Source of the DNA: Rhizophagus irregularis
Lineage: Eukaryota > Glomeromycota > Glomeromycetes > Glomerales > Glomeraceae
Reading direction: 5' to 3'
DNA length: 64,000 nt
Assembly: GCF_026210795.1 (NCBI RefSeq)
Contig: NC_089432.1
Span: 2,666,001 to 2,730,000, forward strand
Both the position numbers and the translations under genes were made by a program. This document shows, in pieces, positions 45,146 to 58,134 of this stretch (within the stretch, counting starts at the first letter, position 1; the number at the start of each line of letters is the position of its first letter). Under the pieces are notes generated by a model. That model saw only the letters and a program-made list of their open reading frames with translations. It did not search any database and was not told where the DNA came from.

Positions 45146-48100
45146 AAAAATATATATTTTTTTTTAAATTAAAAAACTGATAAAAAATTATTTGGTTAAA
45201 AAAGATTTTCTTTTTAAATAATTCAGAAAATAATTTTTAAAAAAATATTTAGTTTAAAAAAAACCGAAGATAATGTCTTTTTTTAATTAATAAAAATAAT
45301 TTTTTTTATTTGTTATATCGATGGTGTAAACGGTCGAATATCAAGCACGAAAAGATGATAAAATTCAACCACCAAATGTAATTATTAAATATTAAGAACG
45401 AACAAATTAATCGTGGATTGGCGTAGATGGATAAATAATTAGCCGAAAAGGATAAACATTTAGGAAGAGTAATGATCTACATGATGTAATATTTATTGAA
45501 TGATTGACAAGGAACCAATAGGATAAATAGAGTCGATCAAATGCGGCTTAGCAATCTTTAACAATAAGAACGATAAGAAAGAATAATTATAAGCCACAAA
45601 AGATAGATTATAAGCAAAACACATAAAGCGAATTAAAAGAACATATAAAATAATGTCAGAAAGATTAAAGAACACAAAATAATGTAAAAGATAATATAAA
45701 AAGATAGTATAAAGATGGAACGTAAAAGATAATATATTAAAAAGAACATATATAAAAAGATAGCATATTAAAAGATAGCGTATTTAAAATATAGATAGTA
45801 TATTAGAAAGATAGTTCAAAGATAATATGTAAAAAGAACATAAAAGATAGTATATAGATAGAATAGAAAGTAGCATAAAAATTGTATATATAGAGAGCGG
45901 AATTCAAGGTAATTCCTTAGTTCTCATCCACAGAACTCAATAAAAATATAAGTTTTATTTTTTAATTATTTGTTAGTAAAGTTTAATGTTAATTAAAGGT
46001 AATAGGTTCGCCCTAAACTTTAATTAATGTTTGCTTAATTAATTTTAATTGAATAAATGGAAATTTTAAGATGAATTAAATATACATTTTTGGAAAGTAA
46101 TAATTCGTAGCGAGAGCTATCGAAGTTTGAAATTAAAGGTAAAAGTGGATATAATTTGGGGAAAATTTAGAGAAGTTAAATTTTATTTTATATCGTTCGA
46201 CATTTTATATTACTAACGCTATTTATGTCGTGAACCAAGAATGTTGTATGTTGTTCGTTGATTATGTTGTTTGTTAATTATGTTGTTGATTAATTGCTTG
46301 TTCGTTTAATTGTTCGTTCATTCGTTTATTCGTTCGTTCGACCATGGAAATGCCCGTTCGATGTGGCAACTCTGTAAATTGATGACAGAGGGAATTGGGG
46401 GATCTCAACGGATCGAAAAGTCATATGATCTATGTTGAAATCGTAGTTATTTTCGTAAACAGAAAACTTGTAAGTCGAAATCTAACAAAGGTCGCGAGAA
46501 AATCACCTTGATTTTATAAAGTTCTAATGTTATTATGAATTCTTTAATTTCTCATCTGATTAGCTTGATAAATAAATTATCGGTTAATCAGTTATTTTTT
46601 CTTGTAGAAAGTTACTGTCAAGTTCTAGACTTCTTAGCTTATAATTCCTCTGCAAAAAAAAAACTTTCTGGTTTCCATTCTTACAGCCTGTCAGCAGTAG
46701 TTTCCGCTTTGGTAGAGGACATCTTGCTTTCCTAAATACGGGACTATAGTGAGAAAATACTTCGCTGCTCACATGTATGCCCAATTTTACAATATATACA
46801 AAAGTTTGGGGAAATGTTGGCTGAATCTATATATTCTCACACTTTATATCTTACTGAAAAAGAAGGAAATGAGATATAATGTAATTAATATTTATTGTTT
46901 GATGCCAAGAAATCTTTGAAAGCACATGAATATGGACCTTTTATACCTTTTCACATGGGATCTACCCTGTAAGACGCAAATTGGACTAACTCCGCCTGGC
47001 GATCTTGAGAAGTCCTCGGCCCTTCATAACATACACTTTTGACACTTATAAGGTAGGCCCTGTGTTGCTGTGGACCTTTTCACATTATTCTTACATTAGG
47101 TTGGGAAAAAAAAGGTACTGGTTAACTTGAATTTTCTTTTTGTCCTGGTGATTTATTTATTTTTTGTCGTACAAAAAGTACATGCATGTGGCTCAGCAAT
47201 TTTTTATTTTCATGTGTTTGTCATGTGTGACATAAATACGGATTCTCGTTAGAATCATCCTATGCTAGGTATATATTCAGTTAGCAAGTATGACATAGTA
47301 AATCATTTTATTTAGCATTATGATAAGGATATAAAAAAAGCCGAAAATTAATTTAATTTTGTCAATAAAATGAAATCACAGTATGATTTTTTTAATAAAG
47401 TTTATATGAGTTATTATAAAAATGGCTGAAACCGTGCATTTCGGTCAATTTTTTATTAAAAACGAAAATTTTTTTTTTCAATAAAATTTTTTTTCAATAA
47501 AAAAAAATAAAATCGAAATTAATAATTCTTATTTTGATCGACAAAATAAGTAAAAAATATATGAATATGAAATGATCCATATATTTAATGGTTATATTTG
47601 ATGGCACAGGAAGAAGTTTTGCAAAAAATTGGGTAATGAATTGCATTCAAATCTGTTTAGCTTAAGCTTAAGCATAGCTATAGCTAAGCTAAGCTTTAAA
47701 GTTAAAGTTAAAGCTTTGCTTTACTTAAAAATTAACTGGAGTGTTTTTTACGAAAAAGGAAATTTTTTTGGTATCGACGGCAACTCAACATGTGAATGAT
47801 TATCAAACAAAGAATAGATTTTCATTAGAGATTTTCAAAGAGATATAAACAAAAAGGCTAAATGATCTACATAAAAATTTCCAAATACAATAAAAATACG
47901 GCATTAAATCTTTATAGTGTGTTAACAAGCAATGTATATTCCAGATAAAATTAAAAGTAAAGGATTATTAATATCATAGAAAGATGTGGGCTCATTTTTG
48001 TAACATATATGTATAAAAGAAATCTGAGATAATCAAACTTCGTTTATAATTTATAAGCCTATTAAAATTATATATATAATATTTTTTTGTCAATCATAAG

Positions 48101-48658
48101 AGACAAACACAGTCATACTATATGTTCTGACAGCATATTAAATTTGTAAAAGTCATGAAATATTCATAAAAATAGCCTCCAATTTTATGTAGTCGCTACA
48201 ACCTTCTCAGAAATAGTAAATTTGTCAGAAAATTTGGGTGAATCTTTACCGCTATGAAATTTAAGAAATCCAATAAATCACGTTAATTTCCCGTGATATT
48301 GTGATTTAATAATTACATTCTCTTTTAAGCTTTGTTGAAGAATTTTGAAAAAAAAAATATTATTACGAATAAAATTACTTTGGAATGTTACCCTAGCAAA
48401 AATTTTGTGAAACTTTTTTTTATTCAGAAGGAATTATTGAATTTAATAATTTTAATTATGATATTCCTAAATCCTAAGTGCTATTTCAAATCTTATGTTG
48501 ATCTTTTCAGCTGCGGTCCTGCATGCTGAAGATCAGCAAACTTTCGACATGGAAATGTCTGGTGATACCATTTTATTTATAAATGGTTAAACAAGAATAT
48601 TCGTAATTTTTTTTTTCCAATTTTAAAATTAACTTCCGCAGTAAGAATTTTTTCAACA
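45146..48658. other. intergenic with simple repeats, no supported gene
   Basis: AAAAGATAGTATAT-type repeats fill about 45680-45890. A TTCGTT/TTGTT-rich tract lies at 46250-46345. At 47655-47735 AGCTTAAGCTTAAGC and TAGCTATAGCTA self-complementary runs adjoin (AAAGTT)n. Near 46720-46690 the minus strand reads MSSTKAETTA, which recalls the RNase H segment of non-LTR retrotransposons, but the match is too short to call. Frames at 46535-46735, 46584-46784 and 48332-48529 are not supported. The last 100 bp lead into the kinase-Sel1 gene. Confidence 0.45.
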
Positions 48659-51342
48659 ATGTCTAACAACGTTGAACTTATTAACAATTCAAATGATTGG
48701 ATTAAATGGATTGAAGATTCCATTTCTAGAAAGCTTATTAAATATTATGAATTTGAACAATTTTGTAATATTCAAGAAATTGGTTTCGGAGGTTTTGGAA
48801 AAGTTTATCGTGCAAATTGGAAGAATTATTACAAATATTGTGCATTAAAATCCTTTTATAATTTCAACGATGCTACAGTTAAAGCAATTGTTCGTGAGGT
48901 AATTTTAATATCGAACATATTATTTCAATTTATATATGTACATTTCGTTTCTGGTATTAACAAAATTCTATTTACTGCTAGATTCAATTTCAGCGTGAAG
49001 TAGATTTTCATGATAATGTTATCCGTTTTTATGGTGTCACAACTTCCAGTAAAGGTATTAAAAGTTTTAGTAATATTATTTTTTTATAATAAACTGCAAT
49101 TAATTAACTGATTTATGATTTTTTCTTCTTTTTTAAAGACGACCAAAGAAAAGAGTATATGTTAGTAATGGAATATGCCGACAATGGTACTCTCCGAAAA
49201 TATTTACAGGAAAATTTTAGAAATCTCACTTGGAATGATAAATTCAATCTTGCATTCCAACTGGTTAGTGCAGTATCATGTTTGCATGACGAAGGGATAA
49301 TGCATCGTGATTTGGTAAATATATTACAATTTATTGTGATTTATTTTAATGATTATTTTATTGTTAACGTTAATTTAACATTGATAGCACTCCAATAACG
49401 TGTTAATCCATCAGAATACTGTTAAGCTGGCAGATTTTGGCTTATCAAAAAGAATTGAGGAAACATCAAACTCTCAATCAAAAACATTTGGATTAATTCC
49501 TTATACTGACCCAAAAATCTTTAATAGAAATACATCAACATTATACTTATTAAATAAAAAAAGTGATGTTTATAGCATTGGCGTATTATTATGGGAAATA
49601 TCCAGCGGCCAGCCTCCTTTTCATGGTATACCATATGACGTTGGTTTGGCTATAAGTATTTCACAAGGCCTTAGAGAGGAGCCTATTCCAAATATATCAA
49701 AAGATTATATAAAAATTTATACTGGTGAGTATAAAATTACATATTATCCCTATGATTTTAATTAATTTTAATTTTTTTTTTTTTGATAGATTGTTGGAAT
49801 ATTGAACCTGATAATCGTCCAACTATCAATCGAGTGGTTGATGAATTAAAAGCAATTATAACAAAAGAAAACATAATTATTAAAGATTTTCATTTATATA
49901 ATGTCAACAATAATGTTCAATTATCATATGACCATCAACTGTCTAATTTGAATGTTAAAGTTTCTGAAAGTACTAATTCATTACATGGAGACTTATCTCA
50001 ACTTATTCAAAATTTTGATATGATGGATACAAAAGATATAGAATCTTCAATATCAATTAACCAATTTGAGGATAACTTTAATATAATAATTAATAATATG
50101 TTCAATTTTTTTCATGATGGTGATGAAGAAGGGAAGCAAAAGGTCTTAAGTTATCTTAATGAACAAAATATAACTTTGCAAGAGATTAAGAATTTATTAT
50201 TAAATAATCAAAATAATTCGAATTCTATTTACTTACTTGGAAAATTTAATGAATTAGGAATTGGAATTAGTGTTGATAAGCAAAAAGCATTTGGGTTATA
50301 CCAAAAAGCAGCAGATCTAGGAAATGTATTAGGAATAACTGATTTAGGAAGTTGTTATAAATATGGAATTGGAACTGTTGTTGATAAGAAAAAAGCTTTT
50401 GAATTAAATCAAAAAGCAGCAGATTTAGGAAACACATATGGAATAAATAATTTAGGACATTGTTATCAAAATGGAATTGGAATTGATATTGACAAGAAAA
50501 AAGCATTTGAATTATATCAAAAGGCAGCAGATTTAGGAAATTTATCAGGAATATATAATTTAGGAAATTGTTATAAAAATGGAATTGGAATTGATATTGA
50601 TAAGAAAAAAGCATTTGAATTATATCAAAAGGCAGCAGATTTAGGAGATTCACCTGGAATGAGTAATTTAGGATATTGTTATCAATATGGTATTGGAACT
50701 GATATTAACAAGAAAAAAGCATTTGAATTATATCAAAAGGCAGCAGATTTAGGAGATTCACCTGGAATGAGTAATTTAGGATATTGTTATCAAAATGGAA
50801 TTGGAATTGATATTGACAAGAAAAAAGCATTTGAATTATATCAAAAGGCAGCAGATTTAGGAAATTTATCAGGAATATATAATTTAGGAAATTGTTATAA
50901 AAATGGAATTGGAATTGATATTGATAAGAAAAAAGCATTTGAATTATATCAAAAGGCAGCAGATTTAGGAGATTCACCTGGAATGAGTAATTTAGGATAT
51001 TGTTATCAATATGGTATTGGAACTGATATTGACAAGAAAAAAGCATTTGAATTATATCAAAAGGCAGCAGATTTAGGAGATTCATCTGGAATGAGTAATT
51101 TAGGATATTGTTATCAATATGGAATTGGAACTGATATTGACAAGAAAAAAGCATTTGAATTATATCAAAAGGTAGCAGATTTAGGAAACAGTTTAGCTCA
51201 ATATAAACTTGCTATGATGTATGAGAATGGAGAAGGAATTGTTAAAAATATAGATAAAGCAATTTATTGGTACAATAAATCAGCTAAACAAGGATATCAA
51301 AAGGCTCAGAATAAATTAGAAAAACTTAAAAATAAGAAATAA
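48659..51342 (+). CDS. TKL-type protein kinase with expanded Sel1 array
   Basis: Predicted five-exon gene of 788 residues: exons 48659-48898, 48994-49054, 49139-49314, 49388-49724 and 49790-51342; all borders GT-AG and frame is kept throughout. Kinase domain: glycine loop GFGGFGKV (42-49), ALK lysine 64, HRDL 156-159, DFG 175-177, then DPK...SDVYSIGVLLWEISSG and CWNIEPDNRPT. All catalytic residues are present. A linker with SLHGDLSQLIQNF precedes about ten Sel1 repeats of 36 residues, several identical at DNA level. Likely a cytoplasmic signalling kinase whose solenoid recruits partners; ligand and substrate unknown. It has the same intron positions as the two minus-strand paralogues at the left end, so they share one ancestor. 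The larger repeat number is recent. Confidence 0.9.
50461..51150 (+). repeat. 108-bp Sel1-coding tandem array with 324-bp higher-order duplication
   Basis: AAGAAAAAAGCATTTGAATT starts at 50494, 50602, 50710, 50818, 50926, 51034 and 51142, exactly 108 bp apart. In addition 50461-50706 is identical to 50785-51030 (246 bp), showing a three-unit (324-bp) duplication on top of the single-unit array. Unequal crossing-over or replication slippage explains it; copy number is likely to vary between strains. Confidence 0.95.
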
Positions 51343-51978
51343 AAAACAATTTGTATTAACTAAATTAAGAAACATGATATTATTACAATAATCTTTTTTT
51401 TATTTATATGATATAAAATTTATAATACTAAGAATAAACTTAGTCAAATGATAATTACAAAGTTTTACTTGGACTATCTTTGATAATATAAGTAGTATTT
51501 TATAATGACTATAGAATTGTTTTTTATTAAATCTAAGCATTTTGATTAAATAATTATATATATATATTAACATAAAGAAAAGAATGTCATAAAACCTGTG
51601 AAGTTTTGCATAACTTTGAACTAATTTTATATTTGATATTATGATCATGAATAAACTCAGTTTATAGTTAGTTTGAAACCAAATATAATTAATCTTTCCA
51701 TCATTTTTATAACATTGCATAGTCTTATGCTTTATGCTTTATACTTTAGGGTTAGCAATCAGCCTTTTATGGATGGTAAATTAATATATTAAGAAAAAAT
51801 CTTTTTTGTTGAAATGTCCATTGTAAATTATTGTATTAGCCTTTTTAAAGTAAATATTTTCATAGAATAATATTTCTTTAGAAAGGACATTTCTCCAAAA
51901 AAAAAAAAATTAAAGGTTTTAAGATAATTAAATAAATATTTCAATAAATAAAATAATTAATAAGAAACAACTTTACTA
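51343..51978. other. 3' flank of the kinase gene
   Basis: The minus frame at 51400-51720 shows no recognised features. AT-rich, no gene supported. Confidence 0.5.
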
Positions 51979-52314
51979 AATCACACCACTGGTGCCCAAC
52001 ACCATAGTATGTGTTTTCATGAAAACTATAGCTTAAACTAAAGAAGTCATTCTAATTAAAATTTACTTAGTTTTTCGATTTTTTTTTATTTTGCAATATT
52101 TGTGGTATAAAATAAAAAAGTACCAAGAAAAATATATGTGAAGTATATTATATGCTACAGCATTAAATATAGCAATATGGATTATAATATTTTATTAATG
52201 GAAACATCTTAATTAGACTATTAATAATATCAGATATAGAATAAAAAAATTATATGATAAATAAAAAAATAATTAATACATATAACTGTGGTGTTGAACA
52301 CCAGTGGTGTGATT
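51979..52314. mobile_element. 336-bp MITE with TA target duplication
   Basis: Terminal inverted repeats AATCACACCACTGGTG and CACCAGTGGTGTGATT match perfectly for 16 bp and continue with three mismatches to about 30 bp (CCAACACCATAGT / ACTGTGGTGTTGA). TA lies directly outside at 51977-51978 and 52315-52316. TA duplication and size fit a Tc1/mariner-type MITE. No coding capacity. Confidence 0.8.
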
Positions 52315-53487
52315 TATAATTTTTTGATATACATAAGTTTTTAATCTTTTGATAAAATATTTTTTTAAAAAAACAAATACAATATTATTTATTTTTAAAG
52401 TATAAAGCCTGCCTGCATTTAATTTTTTTATTTTAATATTATTATTTTAATTTAAAATGATGATTTACAGAGTGTATTCATAAACATAACAAAGGGCAAT
52501 TATCTATAGGGAGGAAGCTTGATAATAATTATAATAATTTTCATGATATTGTTGTCATGTACCATAACTTGGAGTTGTAAATTTCATTGTGATATTTCAT
52601 AAATCAAAGTAAGAATTAACTGTTAGTATAGAAATATCAGCCATAAGAGATTTTTTTTAAGAGCCCATAAAGTCGAGTCTGTTAAGATATTTGAAACAAA
52701 TATTCCAGAAAAGTAGTGACAGTAAATTACTTACAAAAGGATGATTAGTTAATAATTTATTTTTACAATTTATATATTTGAAACTATTTAAAGTGAATGA
52801 ATAAAAATATTAGAATTGTGCTTATCGTTCTCAAGTCATTTAAAATTAAAATCACATGATTTTCACGATTTGTTACAAAGAAAAAGAAAATACAAAAATC
52901 TTTTATTTATAGATAGAATGGGTATCACCAGATATTTCTATGTCGAAAGTCCGCTGAATCAATTTAACAGCATCTTTGGATTTCTTAAACTATTAAACGT
53001 AAATACAAAAAATTATTATTTTTCCAAAGAATTATTAAATACCTTTACAGAAATGTATCAATAGTCAAAAGCTTGTGACCAAATCGTGACTAAATGGTAT
53101 ATCTAATTAGTAATAGTTTCGTTACGAGCTAGTAAACCATTAATCTGTATATGGCCGATATGCAGTTACTGCGCATTAAGACGATCGATGACGATATGAC
53201 GACCAAAAAAAAATTTATTATCGAAGTTGTTAGATATTATTAAATAAATCGTAAAAATATTTATAGTACTTTGTAAATATATAGCAAATATTAATAAATA
53301 AATCGTAAATATATTTATAGTACTTTGTAAATATATAACAAATATTAGTAAATATATCAAAAAGAATTATAAACGTTTTTTAAAAAAATTAGTAAATGCA
53401 ACGATAATTATTTTTGATGTTTCAATGTTAATTAGTACATGATACATAAAATTAATCTAATACCTCGCAGAAAAACATTAACCAACA
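52315..53487. other. intergenic, no supported gene
   Basis: The 82-residue plus frame at 52816-53064 has no recognised domain and may be chance. The remainder is AT-rich. Confidence 0.45.
53240..53355. repeat. 54-bp tandem duplication
   Basis: AAATCGTAAA...TTTATAGTACTTTGTAAATA occurs twice in direct tandem with two or three differences. The small minus frame at 53166-53360 is derived from it. Confidence 0.75.
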
Positions 53488-54941
53488 TTAAATGGCTTTG
53501 AAGAAATATATATTCCTCATATATAAATTATTCCCAAAATCATGTTCACCACTATTACATTCATCGTCATGACAACAATGAACAAAATGTACAGTACTAC
53601 TTGTATCAACTACGCTCATAGAACATATCTGTCGCGTATCTTGAAGCCTGTAAACCGGACATCCTAATTTCATTAAATTAGTAATTTCGAACCTATTGAT
53701 TGCAATCTAACAACCATACTTCAATATGTGATCTTTTTCTACGATCATTACTTTGTAAATTTTTTGGCAATTCATCAAACCTTAAAACGCGTTGGATGAT
53801 TATTTTGAGTTCACCATGCATTTCTACTATTGCTAAGATTCTACCAATCTTTGATACTGTTTCTTTATAAACTACAAAATCTCCACAATTGTATATCTCT
53901 AAAATTGAATTGTTTAATAATAAATATTATATATTAATAAAAGTTCTCATAGTAATGCATTAAAAAAAATTATGACATACTTCCATTAATTTGAGTAAAT
54001 GCACATCCAAATCGCGGTGATTCCTTCCATAGTAAGTCTCCATGCCAGAGTTCTATATTTTTTTCAACTATTTTACCTGGACCAAAATACATTTGGCCAA
54101 ACAGTGATGGATTGTTAAGAGAATGCCAAATGATATCTGTAATAGATAAATAATAGATATCCTTGATTTCTTTAGAGGTTGATGGGGTTTTTTTGTTTGA
54201 AATATGAACTTTGCGTGATTTGATCGGGAGTAGAGGCAAAATTTGTTACAACATCTTCACTTTTGAACTTTGGATGGTTAATTATATCCACTAATTCATC
54301 ATAAGCTCGGGTAGCTATTAGTATAATAATAAAACAAAAATTGATTAATAATGAAAATGATGGAAGAAAATCATTAAATATTTCCTTACATATGTTATGT
54401 TTTTGTATCCAACAAAACATCAATGCCTCAGTAACATTTTTGAAATACGGTGCAAACTCTCCATCAGTATGTGGCATCTGTTCACTGTTTAAGGCTTTAT
54501 CAACAATTTTATCTGATATTTCTTTGCTTTGTACTTCATTATCATCATCATTATCACTACATAATCCGTCTTTAATATTAAAGTTAAATTCTTCATAATC
54601 ATCAGATAATTCATCTTCACTAAAATACTCATTATTATCAAATAATTCTTCGAAAGATTCCTTGTTAAATGGCTCTTCTTCAAATAATTCTTCTTCAAAA
54701 AAAAAAATCCATTATTTAGCATTTCGGAATTACTTTGGATTTCATTTGACATTTCACAATCATTTGAAATTTTATCGTCAACTTCCTCAATTGGTAATTT
54801 ATAGTCAACTTTTTCGTTTGACAATATATAACTTTCATTATTTGATAATTCATATAATTCATAGTTGACTTTTTCACCGTAATCCTCTTCATTTGGTAAT
54901 TCGTAAATAGTCACATCTTCTTTATTATTTAGTTCTATCAT
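53488..54941 (-). pseudogene. KDZ/Plavaka-like transposon protein relic
   Basis: From the ATG at 54941 an acidic N-terminal region runs to a T11 homopolymer (54697-54707), where the frame shifts; an acidic stretch then continues in another frame to EFAPYFKNVTEALMFCWIQK. A GT-AG intron (54315-54389) joins KHNI to STRAYDELVDIINHPKF. A second break near 54238 leads to LPLLPIKSRKVHIS, ITDIIWHSLNNP, YFGPGK and ELWHGDLLWKESP. A further intron leads to YNCGDFVVYKE and RSHIEVWLL, and, after another frame break, the terminal CPVYRLQDTRQI...MRNIYFFKAI. The DII...NP...W.G..W.E pattern resembles the N-terminal part of Plavaka (Kyakuja-Dileera-Zisupton) transposases. No DDE domain is present, so it is a partial, broken copy or an accessory protein. 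Family call is from memory. Confidence 0.45.
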
Positions 54942-55537
54942 AATACTTTAACTTTTAATAAATTGAATATTTAATATATAAACTATAAAACAAATAAACC
55001 AATATTCACCATTTATTTTAGTGTCTTTTTTATTGTCCGTAGACTTACTCTGTGGGCGTCTTATATAGTTTTGGCGATAACTATAGGATGTGAACCGGTT
55101 GCGAAACATTTTACATAAAAAATAAAAGAAAATTATTTGTATATTTATATTATTTGTTTAAAAGTAATAAATAAAAAAAATCAAAAAAAAAAATTCAGTT
55201 CGAAGCTTAATAAAGAGTAAAAAAAAATTCCCATGAACAACAATCGCTTCTTTTACAATTGAATTAATTGAATTTATTTTGATTAAACTATAATAGTTTA
55301 CTGTCAAAAATAATCAGCTCTTTAACCGATTATCATATACAAAAGAAACTTATATTATCGTTATTATTAGCCAAATTTAGTATGTATTCAACGAAAAGTT
55401 TAAGTAGTTTATTATTAGATAACCTTATTAGTAGCTAAATTTAGTAATCAAAAAGTTTAAATTATTGTTATGCTTTATAAGCAATGATTTAATTATAAAA
55501 TCCTTTTCTTCTTTACTTTTACTAAATAATAATCATA
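54942..55537. other. divergent intergenic region
   Basis: It separates two divergently read units (minus to the left, plus to the right). AT-rich, no gene or certain promoter element seen. Confidence 0.5.
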
Positions 55538-57577
55538 ATGAAGCCTTCTAGAAATTCAAAGAAACGTGCACTTGAAAAATTAAGCACTAATACAAAAACT
55601 AGAAAAACTCATGAAAATCAAGAAATGGCACCTACGGACGACTTTAATGATCCTATAATTAATACTAATGGTTCACAAAATGAAAGTGCGAGTAAAAGAG
55701 GTTGCAAAAAGATGGTGAAAAAAACTAAAGCCATGGATAATCACAATAATAACACCAAAAATCAACAGTATAAAACTACTAAAGGAATAAAGCAAATTCA
55801 TAAAGATCACGAAGAGAGAAATGTTGCTATTCCACAAATACAGACAATTGATGAGCTTTTGAATGATATTAATAGTAGTGCAAATGAAGAAAACAATGAT
55901 GACGATGAAGATGATAATGATATTACAAATGACAATGATCATCTGATGTCAATTTTAGAAAAAGAAGCTAATAGTCAAAATGACAAAGAAATAGAAACAA
56001 TAATGTCAGTTATAGATTCAGAAACCAATAACCGTAATAATACATTTTTAAAATTAAACTCAGTTTTTGAATCAAGAACTGGCAGTCAAAATGACTTTAC
56101 ATCTCCAAGAAAGATTTTTTCAAGACCGAATCCAGCTTTATTGGATATTAATAGTCAAGATGATGGTTATATTTCTCCTTCAAGAACGATTTTAAGACCA
56201 AATTCAAGATCTCAATTGAGCGTCAATAGTCAAAATGATGATTATTTTTCTTCAAGACAAACTTCAAGATCTCAGTTGGACGCCAATAGTCAAGATGATT
56301 CAAGACCAAATTCAAGATCTCAATTGGGCGTCAATAGTCAAGATAATGATTATCTTTCTTCAAGACAAAATTCAAGATCTCAGTTGGGCGCCAATAGTCG
56401 AGATGAATCAAGACCAAATTCAAGATCTCAATTGGGCGTCAATAGTCAAGATAATTCAAGACAAAATTCAAGATCTCGGTTGGACGCCAATATTCAAAAT
56501 GATGACTATTTTTTTCAAGACTGAATTTAAGATCTCAATTGGGAGATAATAGTCTAGATGATGACTATTTTGTTCTTTCAAGAAGAAGAACCAATGGTCT
56601 TGATTATTATGATTATTCAAATAAAGCACTATATCCAAAGCAAATACGACCATCACCTTTAGGGCCAAGATCAAATACGTTGAACATTCTCAATAATACA
56701 TTCAACAAAAGTGCAAATTATTCCAATATTAATGAGGAAATTCCTTCGCCATTTAATGAAATGACTATTTACCAGCTTTGTTCATGGTTATGTAAAAATC
56801 CAAATGTTTTGCAGCTGGCAAATAACATGCATTTATCAATGCAAACTCCAGTTGTAGAAGGGGCACGATTTATCTCTTCTATCTCAGCTGGGTCATCAAT
56901 TACAACGTCAAATCAAGAGTTTAAGACAAAAGTTTGCCGAGACTTTCTAGAAGAATTAAAGTGTCTATTTTTACGTGTTCGAAATCCGCCAAAAAGTGCC
57001 TTTGAAGAATTGATACGACAAGTTCTTAAAAACTCAATTCAGCTAAAGGCATTGAATGGCTTCATACGGCAAATAGGCACTTTGGTGACTTCCGTAATAA
57101 ATTAGTCAATAGTGTCGAGAATTTAGTTGAAAATTTCAAAGAAAAGAGGACATTGTTAGTATATTTTTTTCTTTCTCTTTCTTTTATTTTTTATTTAATG
57201 ATGTTTATTAATTATATTTTATTTTTTATTTAATGATGTTAATTAATTATAGGTCTATGACAAGTCCATTACAAAGAGAAGAAATTATCTCTTTTGTGGA
57301 TGAGACTGTTACGGCTCATGTGTTAAGTCGGTGGTTAAGTGCCACTAATGTGGACGAATTACATACTCTGGGTTCGATGTCTTGTTTGTGTAAATTCATT
57401 CAGAATGCATTTGCTGTTAATTATTCAGCAAGAGACACGGCAAAGACAAAGACTTTAGATAAATTGACAAAAGATATTAAAAAACTTTGCGAGCAATTTG
57501 CACTTGTGATGAAGTTTCGCGTGTACTGTATTTATTTAATTATTTCCATTATTTATTCTTTTATAATAATTAAATAA
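55538..57577 (+). pseudogene. unknown Ser/Arg/Asn-repeat protein with homopolymer frameshifts
   Basis: A 328-residue frame starts with a very basic N terminus (KPSRNSKKRALEK, SKRGCKKMVKK), passes an acidic ENNDDDEDDND tract and enters a repeat of SRSQLGxNSQDxx units. At a T7 run (56506-56512) it drops out of frame and ends at TGA 56522-56524, but the same repeat carries on one frame over (NLRSQLGDNSLDDDYF). The new frame continues through a folded-looking region (EMTIYQLCSWLCKNPNVLQL) to 57105. A second shift at the A5 run near 57022 would continue as KGIEWLHTANRHFGDF...LVENFKEKRT, splice through a GT-AG intron (57155-57252) and read on with MTSPLQREEIISFVDE. One base at each run restores continuity. 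Nuclear location is suggested by basic patches. I do not recognise the family. Either sequencing errors or a recent pseudogene. Confidence 0.55.
56085..56560 (+). repeat. coding minisatellite (SRSQL-G-NSQD)
   Basis: About nine units of 36-69 bp contain TTCAAGATCTCA then TTGG(G/A)CG(C/T)CAATAGTCA. Units alternate between a long form with GATTATCTTTCTTCAAGACA and a short form without it, a mixed higher-order pattern typical of slippage or unequal exchange. Confidence 0.8.
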
Positions 57578-58134
57578 GCGATTTTTCACATAATACATTA
57601 TAATGTGACACATTTATTAAGCTTACAAATAATGCAATACTTCATTTATAATAATATTAATTTTTATCGTTCGTCTCAAAAATCTGCACTAAAAAAATTA
57701 TAAAATTAAACTATTAAATTTATATATAGTTTATTATTTTATACCACATCAAAAACTAATTTTCTCAATTAATGTTAGTATTATTTACTGTTTTGTAAAC
57801 ATGCTTCTAATGTTTCTTAAATATTTCGAAACTTCTTGGTGATAGAATAGCAGCGACATTTTTACAATTCGTGACAATTTCGTATCATAACACGCAGTAA
57901 CGTGATCAGTGCGATTTTCTGACGAATAGGAATCGAACACGTGACGATTTAGTTCAAAACACCGGGTTTCTGTAAAGACGTTTTATGGATACGAAACTTT
58001 GATGTATGTTACACATAATTAAATTAAAAATAACTCGAATAAGGAACTTCCCCGAAAAGTGATTATTAATATATATTGTTTTCTTAAATTGTATACAATT
58101 ATTTGCATTTAATGAATAGAGATGAAAATAGTTA
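57578..58134. other. intergenic, no supported gene
   Basis: A less AT-rich patch at 57840-57990 has no frame. The GGAATCGAAC string near 57929 recalls a tRNA T-loop on the minus strand but lacks stems. Confidence 0.5.

Noticed and set aside
46584-46784. RNase H-like fragment (MSSTKAET)
   Set aside because: Only about ten residues match the expected motif, with no flanking reverse transcriptase, so it is not called as a feature.
50267-51154. Minus-strand frames over the Sel1 array (128 and 149 residues)
   Set aside because: They are antisense shadows of the 108-bp coding repeats; periodic Leu/Phe composition follows from the sense codons.
57900-57960. Possible tRNA (GTTCGATTCC-like string on the minus strand)
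   Set aside because: The T-loop match has no complementary stem and no acceptor or anticodon arm fits around it.
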